Below, piece after piece: positions 11,567 through 20,756 of a stretch of 64,000 nucleotides of DNA (positions are counted from its first letter, which is position 1; every line of letters begins with the position of its first letter). Source of the stretch: Saturnia japonica (Eukaryota; Arthropoda; Insecta; Lepidoptera; Saturniidae); the NCBI GenBank assembly GCA_033032175.1, contig CM065322.1, positions 2,170,001-2,234,000 of the forward strand, written 5' to 3'. Position numbers and translations under genes: made by a program. The notes under the pieces were generated by a model. It was not told the origin of the DNA. It searched no databases and saw only the letters and a list, made by a program, of their open reading frames with translations.

Positions 11567-13392
11567 AGGGACAGTTTTCGTTAATTTAATTTTTTGACGG
11601 AAGAAGGAAGTAATTTGCTTACAAATTGTTTCTGGCTTAATCAGAAGATACAATTGAGAGTCCTTTACTCTGGCAAACACTTTCTCAGTGATAAACGTTT
11701 AGCAGATAAATGAAAGCATCAACAAATTGTCGGATCTGAAATAAATATTGAAGTGCATTGAGAAAAATATACAACATTATATCAAAATTATAACATAAAA
11801 GTTGAACGAGCTTATCTGTTGTGTAATTATTCTGATAGGTCTGGAAACAATAATCACTTATCACCAGTAACTTATATAGAAAACACTTGGCAAGCTTATT
11901 TATTATATTTACCTTTTAAATATAATTCAAACGACAATTAAATTGGAACCATTGAGGCATATGAAAGTGCTCAGTGAAGTGATTAAAACTAATCCTTTGA
12001 GAATACCAATATCCAAAATTAGTTAAATAAGTACTGAGGTTGAAGGTGAAATTTTTGATATAAGAATTCATTTTCCTATTATTTTTAATACTCAGTTCAA
12101 TACTTACTTTTTTTCTATCCTTTATTACAAAGAAAGAAGTATTTGGATGGTCATTCGTATGAGTTCAAACGCCAAACGATAATCCTGATATCAAGATTAT
12201 CCTGGCAACGTTCCACAATAATTTCACTCGCATATTGTATTAGGTGAAAAGGATATCCACATAAAAATTTATTTTAAATGGTGACGGGAAAAATATGACT
12301 TGTAATTTTCTAAATTTGAAATCTTTCTTAAATATCTGTCGTTGTCGATTTATAAAGAAGAAAGTTAAAGAAGTTTATATTCAAACCTATCTATGGTTTG
12401 TAATAGTAACGTTGATGGAAAAGTAATATATGATTTTTTTTTAATTATTCATCAATAGTTCTTTAATAATTTATACCTCAAACGCTGCAAATTTTGATTT
12501 ATAGGTGTTAAATCTAACTTGATGATTTAGCCATTTATATAATACTATCTGGCCCCGAAGACGTTATTCTGATCTTTCAAGTACTTACTCAGTTACTCAA
12601 TAACAGCACCATTTATCACATTAGGGGATAGCATAAATAACTTCTCCATGAAAAAAAAAGTCTACAATCTTTAGTAGTGATCGGTCAAAATGTTTTGGAG
12701 TTTATCAATCACACGTATCAACATCCATTTTTATAAATTATATAGATTTAGCGTTAATTACTTTATTTGAATTTTATAAATAATTAAGAGTTGAACACAC
12801 AATTCGCTGAGTGATAAAAAAGATGTTTAAAAAATATGCTACACGACCTAATTGACGTTTATTATGCCAAAATTATTATTATCTGTTCATCTATTTGAGC
12901 GCATAATCATAACTAAATACATTTAGTAAATATTAATGTACACTTTAAAACATTGTATTTTGCAAAAATAAATCAGATTTCTTTTAGTCACGATCTACGA
13001 CCTACAGGTCGTTACAGGTCTAAGCACATACGAAAATGATCTCATAATCCTATCTTGTTCTAATACTTATGCTCTTACTCTTTCAAATAGAAACGAATCA
13101 GTAGTTCCATATATCACCACCTACAAACATACTAGAACTTTACTTCTCAACAATAGTAGTATAATTAATGGAATACATTATACTTAGTCCATCGTAAGAA
13201 ATTCTGCATGACGTGTCTATGGAACGTAAATTGTTAGGTCTTTCGAATTATAACCTTACATTTCGACTATCAATCATTAAAAGAGGTTTGATACTGATAA
13301 ATGTTATAAAAATATTTTGCACGACATAATCCTAAATAAGTTCCTCTATACAATGACCACTGTAAATTTTCATCATTTTATTTCTCACTACG
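11567..13392. other. leader and spacer upstream of micro-ORF E, no protein gene seen
   Basis: The part nearest ORF E (11567-11735) is its likely leader exon. Beyond the acceptor the sequence is AT-rich with no credible ORF. A strong minus-strand donor (GTAAGTATT, starting at 12107) could end an upstream non-coding exon spliced to that acceptor. The rest to the LTR element holds nothing I can support. Confidence 0.4.
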
Positions 13393-13544
13393 TGATGTGA
13401 ACTTCTTAGTTTAACCATAGACTTATTTATGAATAACTGACAAACGTTGTCACTAGATTTTATCTGTCATGTTTAGATTTTAATACGTGCCATTTTAATG
13501 TTGAATAAAGCTAAAGTTCTCAGTTATATCGTATTTATTATGCA
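13393..13544 (+). repeat. 5' LTR
   Basis: 152-bp direct repeat identical by eye to 16360-16511. It starts TGATGTGAAC and ends TTATTATGCA. It contains AATAAA near its 3' end (gttgaataaagc), as expected for LTR polyadenylation. It is bounded on the left by the duplicated tcactacg. Confidence 0.9.
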
Positions 13545-13589
13545 ATCAATTTATTCAACATTAAAATTTTTGAAAATAAACATTGCGTC

Positions 13590-13913
13590 ATGTACGAAGA
13601 AGAATCAAAAGTTCCGGCCTCGCCGTCTTCGAGTATATCACGCTATTTACGCCCTGAACGCTTCGATGTGGAGCCTGCTACTGCTGCTTCAGACTTAAAA
13701 TGGACTCATTGGCGGTATTCTTTCGAAAACTTTTTGTCTGAAGAGGCTCCTCATGCAACTGAAATATTTAAATATAAGATTCTCGTAAACCATATATCAC
13801 CAACTATATTTAATCTCATACGTGAGTGTGGTGAATATAATACTGCTATAAAAATACTGGATAATAATTATGAGAAAAGGAGATATATATATAGATACAG
13901 GAAGCTCTATTAG
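13590..13913 (+). pseudogene. gag-like fragment of the LTR element
   Basis: ATG-started ORF of 107 codons directly after the 5' LTR. Its first ~90 residues look like the N-terminal part of a gypsy gag (acidic, with a Trp-x-x-Trp-Arg-Tyr-Ser-Phe-Glu segment). It then runs out of frame into the protease region. The capsid C-terminus and any zinc knuckle are missing, so an internal deletion has fused truncated gag to protease. Confidence 0.6.
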
Positions 13914-14676
13914 TTTCATCGATAACAAATTGGCAATAACCATAAAACTGAAAAGAAAGCCTTGTAACCAAGCTGTAACTCTTGCTTTTCTTAACCATAT
14001 CTCATATGTAAATGGACTATGCTATGCCACTATACAAATCAATCACCACGTTTACAAACACCAACCATTGCTTATCGTAGACGATCTCTGTGCAGACATT
14101 ATTATAGGCCACGACCTTCTCAAGAATCATTCGTCTCTTGAACTCCAGTTTGGTGGTGACAAAGAACCACTGAAAATCTGCAATGTGCTTGAAGCTTCTG
14201 TTCCACCAGCGTCGGATTTTACTAATTTATCGCCTAATATCAAACCAATCGCTATCCGATCTCGACGCCACTCCGAAGAAGATCAGCTTTTTATATCAAA
14301 TGAAATATCTAACCTTTTAAAAGACAATGTCATTGAGCCAAGTGTGTCACCCTGGAGAGCACAAGTTCTGGTTGCTGGAGGAGGCAGTCACAGGAAACGC
14401 CTTGTAATTGATTACTCACGGACCATAAATAAATATACGGAGTTAGATGGCTATCCTTTACCCAGCATCGATTCAATTGTCACTCAAGTCGCCAAATATA
14501 ACTATTTTAGTCAGATAGACCTCAAGAGTGCTTACCATCAAGTGAAAATCCTTCCCAAAGAAAAAATATATACAGCATTTGAAACTTGCGGAAATCTTTA
14601 CCAATTTACTAGAATACCTTTTGGAATAACAAATGGAGTTGCCGCATTTCAAAGAACTCTTCAATTCATCAGATAA
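13870..14676 (+). pseudogene. protease and N-terminal reverse transcriptase of the LTR element, truncated
   Basis: 268-codon ORF. It starts almost at the aspartic protease active site (Asp-Thr-Gly-Ser, about residues 9-12) and has the Ile-Ile-Ile-Gly-His-Asp-Leu-Leu segment of retropepsins. The RT fingers and palm follow, with QIDLKSAYHQV and the FGITNGVAAFQR region. The frame ends at a stop where an inverted piece of integrase sequence begins (14663), so the YxDD catalytic box, the rest of the palm and the thumb are absent. It overlaps the gag-like frame. Not functional as RT. Confidence 0.8.
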
Positions 14677-14752
14677 GAACGATGAGCCTCTATCGGAGTG
14701 TATGTAGGCCGGAATTCCGAATAAGGAGAAAAGTTCTCGAAGACATTTTTTT
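14663..14752 (-). repeat. inverted copy of an integrase segment inserted in the RT region
   Basis: About 90 bases here are the reverse complement of 15640-15727, the integrase core around IHSDRDSSFLSDE. On the minus strand the peptide is near-identical. It replaces the RT catalytic region of the same element. Confidence 0.85.
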
Positions 14753-15461
14753 AAGAGCGCTAGGATTGTCTGCTCACTATTCAAAGTGGATCGTCAATTT
14801 TTCCGTTAAGATCAGACCGTTAGTGGAAGCATCTTTTCCGCTATCAAAAGATTCAATAAACTGCTTCACGAAACTCAAGTCTGACATCGCAGAATCAGCC
14901 CTCGCAGCTATTGATGATAAGCAAGTATTCTCTGTTGAAACTGATGCTTCCGAGTAGGCTATTGCTGCAACTCTGTCACAAGAGGGTCGTCCTGTCGCAT
15001 TCTTTTCACGCTCACTGAATAATTCCGAACGTCGACAGCCCTCCATTGAAAAAGAGGCTAGCGCTATTGTAGAAGCATTGCGAAAATGGCGCCACTATTT
15101 AATCGGAAGACATTTTTTACTTGTTACAGATCAGCAATCGGGCTCATTCATGTTTGATCAGCAACATTCAAGCAAAATTAAAAACGAAAAAATAGAAAGA
15201 TGGCGCTTGGAACTTTCTTGTTATAAATATGACATTATTTATCGCCCAGGAAAACAAAATCAAGCTGCCGATGCACTGTCTAGAATTTGTCTTATAATGG
15301 ATACTACTTCCAACAAACTCACAGAACTTCATAACTCTTTATGTCATCCAGGCGTCACACGGATGATACACTGGATTAGAGCAAAGAACTTACCTTATTC
15401 TGTTGATGAAGTAAAAAGAATGGCTGCGGCATGCCCAGTTTGCGCCGAAATAAAACCATGA
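14753..15461 (+). pseudogene. connection, RNase H and integrase zinc finger of the LTR element
   Basis: The pol frame resumes after the inverted block (ALGLSAHYSKWI). It continues through the RNase H region (Val-Glu-Thr-Asp-Ala-Ser catalytic segment, then KEASAIVEALRKWRHYL and YRPGKQNQAADALSR) and the integrase HHCC finger (His-x5-His, then Cys-Pro-Val-Cys). An in-frame TAG directly after the catalytic Asp-Ala-Ser-Glu (near 14955) and a TGA at 15459-15461 interrupt it. Decayed pol. Confidence 0.8.
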
Positions 15462-15518
15462 TATGTAAAAAACGAAGGGCAACTCGTAAAAGCGACAGCA
15501 CCTTTCGAACGCCTTAAC

Positions 15519-16346
15519 TTGGATTTTAAAGAACCGCTTCCATCCAATACTTCTAACCGATACATTTTGACCATAATTGACGAGTATAGTCGGTTTCCCT
15601 TTGCCTTTGCTTGCAAAGATATGACATCTGAAACTGTGGAAAAATGTCTTCGAGAACTTTTCTCCTTATTCGGAACTCCGGTCTACATACACTCCGATAG
15701 AGACTCATCGTTCTTATCTGATGAATTTAAGAAGTTTTTCACATCTCTAGGCATAGCCTGTAGTCGGACGACTCCTTATAACCCCCGTGGAAATGGCTTA
15801 GTAGAACATCTTAACGGAACATTATGGCGGACTATCCAGCTACATCTCCGCTCTACAAAACGAGATATCGCCGAATGGGAAAAGGCAATACCGATTGCAC
15901 TTCACTCAATAAGATCTCTGTTGTCCACCGGAATAAACGTCACTCCACATGAGAGGATGTTCAACCACCCCCGCCGATCTGGAAACGGCCAATCAATGCC
16001 AACTTGGCTACTATCTCCGGGACCTATATATATGAAGAAAAACGTAAGGAACTCAAAATATGACCCAGCTGTTGAAGAAGTAGAGCTTCTACAAAGCAAC
16101 CCTCATTATTCTTACGTCAGATTACCGGAGGGGCGCGAGACAACCGTCTCTAACAGACGTCTGGCACCAATACCAGTGACTGAAGAGATTCCATCTGATG
16201 ATGAGTACTTAACTCCAGACTCTGAGAGAACTCAGACCGCTGACGAAGATCCATCTCCTAATGTAATTGATGAGAATATTCAAGTACGCCGTTCGACTAG
16301 AGAACGTAGATCTCCTTCATACCTTCAAGACTACGTTACAACTTAG
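15519..16346 (+). pseudogene. integrase core and C-terminus of the LTR element
   Basis: About 275 open codons in the pol frame with the three acidic residues of the DDE core visible: Leu-Asp-Phe near the start, IHSDRDSSF, and GNGLVEHLNGT. A basic/acidic C-terminal tail ends 13 bases before the 3' LTR. It has no ATG at its beginning and depends on a pol frame that is broken upstream. It is the best preserved part of the element and the source of the inverted segment at 14663-14752. Confidence 0.8.
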
Positions 16347-16359
16347 AAGGGAGGGTGAA

Positions 16360-16511
16360 TGATGTGAACTTCTTAGTTTAACCATAGACTTATTTATGAA
16401 TAACTGACAAACGTTGTCACTAGATTTTATCTGTCATGTTTAGATTTTAATACGTGCCATTTTAATGTTGAATAAAGCTAAAGTTCTCAGTTATATCGTA
16501 TTTATTATGCA
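16360..16511 (+). repeat. 3' LTR
   Basis: 152-bp copy identical by eye to the 5' LTR, preceded by a purine-rich tract and followed by the duplicated tcactacg. Confidence 0.9.
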
Positions 16512-17337
16512 TCACTACGTGCCGTGATAACTTGGACTACTATGTTACTAGAGTAGACCAGAGTAATAAAATCATGGAATAGAATAATTAATAGGTATTT
16601 TATAAGTTGATCCAGCTTTGACGCTTACATGCCAACGTGAATGGTGGGCAATTACCATAAATTCACTTTCTACTTTATACCGGTGTGAGCGACAAAAAAT
16701 TGTTATTATTTTTTGACAACAGAGTTTTCCGCCTTACGCTGTGTTTTCCCTTTTTTTGGTTCAAAATGCTAATACTAAAATTTGTAATGATTTCAAATTG
16801 CTTTTAGTGGGAGTAAAACGCGTCTAATCGAACTTATTAGTTTATTTTCTAAGTTAATATAAAAGTTATTTAACTATCTACAATCTTCTACAAAAAAAAA
16901 ACAATAATTTTGAAAGACGACCAATGTCAATGATATTAAATTGGGACCACTTATGAGGTATCCAATTTCCAACGAAGAAATAATTGTCTAAATCGGTTCT
17001 TATTTGGCTCTTTATATTTTGTGCTCGGTGTCTTATGAACAAAAAAAGAAAAACACCTATCTAGGTAAACTTGGAATGTAAAACATTATCTAAATTCAGT
17101 TTCATCGAAATCGTTGGAGCCGTTTCCAAGAAACCAATTATATATATATATATAACAGAAAACTTCCTCCTTTTTTAAACTTGGTTAAAAATATTATCGA
17201 TAATCGTAAAATGAACTTTTAAGTTATGCTACATCTCTAAAATAAAAATGTAACATGTAAGCCTTTATTATAATGAACAAAGTATAAGAATGCGTCAGTC
17301 ATCATGCAATAAAACGAAACTAATCAATATACAAATT
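16512..17337. other. AT-rich spacer with an old dispersed repeat
   Basis: No ORF of interest. About 16915-17130 (gaggtatccaatttcc, aaatcggttc) resembles, in reverse orientation, the dispersed family also seen at 30990, 34188 and 59128. A short TA microsatellite lies at about 17139-17153. Confidence 0.4.
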
Positions 17338-17343
17338 TTATTT
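17338..17343 (-). terminator. polyadenylation signal for micro-ORFs D2/D1
   Basis: Minus-strand AATAAA beginning only 12 bases after the stop codon of micro-ORF D1. It suggests the D2/D1 exon is a terminal exon. Confidence 0.5.
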
Positions 17344-17354
17344 TCAAACTAACA

Positions 17355-17525
17355 TCACTTTATATTCGACCGTTTTGGGCAACACGGGCTCTTGCACGAC
17401 GGCGGCGACTCTTTTTTCGGGCTGGCACACTTTTTACAAGGCCAGTAAGTATCAAGTACTATAGGACCACACGCAATACAGCCCGCTGCGATCAACGCAG
17501 TGAAACATGTCATACAGATTAGCAT
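17355..17525 (-). CDS. micro-ORF D1: 56-residue peptide with hydrophobic segment and Cys/Pro/Lys tail
   Basis: Complete ATG-to-TGA ORF of 56 codons. It opens MLICMTCFTALIAAG, has Ala-Cys-Gly-Pro at residues 18-21, then a tail with six cysteines, many Lys and Pro (Pro-Cys-Lys-Lys-Cys, Ser-Pro-Cys-Cys-Pro-Lys). The core aligns with micro-ORF B (Cys-Gly-Pro-Ile). Its ATG lies 10 bases after the stop codon of D2, with G at -3. An internal Met at residue 5 could also start. It must be translated from a two-ORF message or by a separate start. Function unknown. Confidence 0.7.
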   Translation of the reverse strand: MLICMTCFTALIAAGCIACGPIVLDTYWPCKKCASPKKESPPSCKSPCCPKRSNIK

Positions 17526-17535
17526 ATCCGCGAAT

Positions 17536-17649
17536 CTACTTCTTCAAACACTTGAGGAACTTTTGCATTTCAAACTGCCGGTAGCAGACGGGAACGCACG
17601 CTAAGATCGTGGCGGATGCGATCAATGCGTACAATGAGAGGCAAATCAT
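17536..17649 (-). CDS. micro-ORF D2: 37-residue hydrophobic peptide
   Basis: Complete ATG-to-TAG ORF of 37 codons, opening MICLSLYALIASATILACVP, then Val-Cys-Tyr-Arg and a basic tail ending Leu-Lys-Lys. It is the closest relative of micro-ORF F on the opposite strand (22037-22159): they share MICxSLY, the Cys-Val-Pro-Val-Cys segment, and about 20 bases of leader before the ATG (gccgttgaatt versus gccgtcgaatc). A 74-base leader follows a good acceptor (ACTATTACAG) ending at 17724. The start has A at -3. D1 follows after 10 bases. Confidence 0.7.
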   Translation of the reverse strand: MICLSLYALIASATILACVPVCYRQFEMQKFLKCLKK

Positions 17650-18419
17650 CTTTTAATTCAACGGCGATTGGCCACCTCGCGCACTAGTGGAGTATGATGA
17701 TGCAGCTACGACGTTCCCGGTTTCTGTAATAGTTTTATCTTATAATATAAGAAGATAAGATAATATATCTAAATAATTCTTATATAATAAAATAAAGTGG
17801 AAGAGTTTTTTGTTTGTTTGTTTAAACACGCTAATCACTGGAATAGTATAGGTTATCTAACATCCGGTTACAGCTCTCAGTTAACCAGTTAGCCTTATAT
17901 TTTTGTTAAGTATGTCTGAAATGGAACCATTTCCGAAATTATTTATCCGAGTGCGCTGGCGTAATGGTTAAACATACGTAAATATAATGTTCTACAAAAT
18001 TATTGGTACTTAGTACATTTAAAATAAGCCCGCGATAGCATATGCCTAAACCACAATAAGGTATTTTGCTAACAACATTTTTTGTTGAAAATTAAAAATT
18101 GGTTTATGAGTATTATTTTGAGGCATGGCATGTTAATCCCTACGAACAAAATGTACTTCATCATAAAGACAATTTTATTATCTTAAATTTTAGCAGTGTT
18201 TATTTGTACAAATTCTTTAGAAGATAATCAAAAATTAAAATAATTTGTTCTTGGGGGAATTGAGAACAACAAAACTATAATAGGCTACATGAGCGCGTTG
18301 GCAGCGCGGTGTTTGTCGGTGAAACCTAAGGGCACAGCTAGTATTAAATAAAATCTTGTGTCAATAACTTGACCGATTGAGCGCAAGATTGAATGAAACC
18401 GATTTAATGTGGGTGTAAG

Positions 18420-18620
18420 GGGTGAATCGCGACCACCGCAGTGAAAAGTCCGTCATAGTGACTCGTTTTACGTGTCGCGTTTCGGGCTCAGTCTGTGCAT
18501 ATCCAGTTAAATTAATTCAGCCCGGAATAACAGCAGCGACCATCGATCGATTACGATCTCTCGGTGGTCACCGTTCTATTTGTATTGTACTGTGCTTACC
18601 ATCAGGATCAGTATCAGTCA
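18420..18620 (-). repeat. LINE coding remnant (dispersed family also at 2360, 10420, 44985, 62620)
   Basis: Shares aagtccgtcatagt and gtttcggg(a/c)tcag with 2610-2675, and gatggtaagcacagtacaat (reverse complement) with 10433-10452. The minus strand carries fragments of the same C-terminal LINE peptide as the 2360-2722 fragment, full of stops. Confidence 0.6.
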
Positions 18621-18689
18621 ATATCCTGACCTACGATATAAAAAGAGATGTAGGTAGAACAAAGGATCAATGTTTTTGAAGGTTTTCCT

Positions 18690-18905
18690 TTACTTGGGAC
18701 AACCCGACTCGTGTAATCACAGAAGATCACAGCCCAATTAGCCTTGTGTTGTATTTCTGCGGTGAGTAGGGTTTCAAGTTAGCTCTTTGGAGTAAGGGGG
18801 TTCAAGGTCGGCAACGTGCTAGTGATACCTAAGATATTGCAAGCGTCCATAGGCTACGATAGCCGTTTACCATCAGGCGGGCCGTACGCTTGTATAACAC
18901 TTTGT
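18690..18905 (+). repeat. SINE-like dispersed repeat
   Basis: Contains gcaagcgtccataggctacg and ttaccatcaggcgggccgt, phrases common in lepidopteran dispersed repeats. Related copies lie at 5110-5300 (same strand) and 32270-32460 (opposite strand). Confidence 0.6.
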
Positions 18906-20756
18906 GGTATAAAAAACTCATAATTACATAATATATTTGTTTTATCAATATGGTTTATAGATATCTTAGGATTCGATAGGTGGCGTAATGGTCGAGCCAT
19001 TGTTAATAATGTTATGGTTGATTACAATTGCGCTTAGAATTTTCCAATACTTTAACAGATTGTTCATAGATTTAACCTAAAGGTACTACAATACGACTGC
19101 TATTTTTTGTATTATCTATATAATATTATGAGGAGACAACTTCGAACTTATTTTTAAGCATATTGCGTGCACCGAGGACTGATATTTGGCACGGTCAAAG
19201 TTTATATGGAAAAGGAGTACGAAAAGCCAAAATTTATAATACATAATGTGTTAATAATATATTAAATCGAATAAAATAATACTGCGATTCCTAACACGAA
19301 CTTAGACCCACCAAAATTTTGACACAATGAAAATTGACAGCAAGTTATATAAAATTCATTGCTTACGTTTATACTGCAAATGTCAAAAAGAAAATCGTCT
19401 ATGATCAAAAAGTCGCTGTTTTAATTTCAACTATTAGGACACTGATCTTTATTATTATTATTTATTACACTAACAACTCTTCGAGCTGATGCGCGTATAT
19501 CACAAGTACTAAACATGTGAAGTTTTTAAATGTTTCTCCAGTCTATTTTAAAAACAGTTCACTATTGGTGCAGTAATAACAGTCTCTGGAAGGGTGTTCC
19601 ACGTGGCGACTACTCTATTAAATAAGAAGTGTTTTCAGGGGTTACTATTGCTTGGAATCTTCTTTAATTTCATGGAGTGACCTCTTAAATGTGTACATTG
19701 ACTCATAGTATAGATATATCTTATAAAAAGTAATTATGGCTTAGTGGTTGCTTGTGGATACTGCTTTGATTGATGCGAGTTCGAATAACTACAATGAGCC
19801 TTAATTTTCGGTGAAAGAAATCATCGTGATAAAACCATGGTAGGGCATTTTGTGATGCCCACCTGGCTAGATACAACCCTTAAGTTAAAAATCTTCCGGT
19901 AGCTGCACTTGAGAGCCAGACCCTCACTAGGCTGTGTTACGATCTTGAGCCTCATCGTGAATTACTATCAGGTGAGATAGCGGAAGGATAAAAAAAAAGC
20001 AATTTAGGAAGATAAATATGATGAAAGTTTTATGATATACACAGTACATTACCTTCGTTATTCCTACTAATCTTGTCTTCCTAAAATTATTATTGAACTA
20101 TACCGGTGCATGAGCTAGTATCGCCGAATTATTGTAATAAAGCACACTTCAAACCGATAGATATTCACACACATAATTTCGTTTCTGTTGGTATATTATA
20201 AATATTTTACATGTAATTTACTCCATGGCGTTTTCTGACAGCTCCTTTTGATTTCATTAATTTGAATTTTGTAATAATTCTTTTATTTTTAGCCAGTATT
20301 TATAACCCAGTCTTAGTTCTCTATGTCCTCCTGATTTTCCCTAACTTGAAGTTAAACTATTCTTCTATTTACCTCTTTCTATTTTAACCAATTTAAAGGA
20401 AAATGAGATAAGAATACAGATACACAATTCTAACCATAGAGAGGACCTTATTTTCTGTTTGATTATTTTCTTTATTGTTTACTGTCAACGCTATTATAAT
20501 TTGCATTTAATAGCTATAAGACCTCTACAAACTGGAACACTGAAAGAAGTAAAACTATTTTTCTAAATTTAGAAACGACAGTGTCAATCTGCCAAACGTC
20601 TTGCAAGAGATCGTGATTTGTTTATACAAATTGTGACAGAAAATTTCTTATCCACCATTCTGGGATCCGAAATAAATAACTTATGTAATCGTTTAAGAAT
20701 GATAGGGCATCTCTTATTTGACACATTACACAAGTAAGTTGACAGAGTGTACATAA

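Larger units (their letters stand above)
13393..16511 (+). mobile_element. Ty3/gypsy-type LTR retrotransposon, internally deleted and rearranged
   Basis: Two 152-bp direct LTRs (13393-13544 and 16360-16511) begin TG, end CA and look identical base for base. An 8-base direct repeat, tcactacg, flanks the element on both sides. Inside, in order: a shortened gag-like ORF, an aspartic protease with Asp-Thr-Gly-Ser, an interrupted reverse transcriptase, RNase H, and an integrase with an HHCC zinc finger and a DDE-type core. A purine-rich tract (gaagggagggtgaa) abuts the 3' LTR. At 3119 bp it is well short of a usual gypsy element of about 5 kb. Identical LTRs imply a recent insertion of an already defective copy. 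Confidence 0.9.
17726..20756. other. repeat-bearing spacer, no protein gene seen
   Basis: 18420-18620 is a LINE C-terminus fragment on the minus strand, 18690-18905 a SINE-like repeat, 19140-19445 a dispersed repeat shared with 58160-58495, and 19740-19990 a degenerate SINE-like unit. Otherwise AT-rich with nothing I can support. The promoter of the coiled-coil gene should lie near the right end. Confidence 0.5.

Noticed and set aside
11567..11680. Upstream extension of micro-ORF E to 74 codons
   Set aside because: It needs a GTG start; the ATG at 11566 gives a peptide matching its paralogues.
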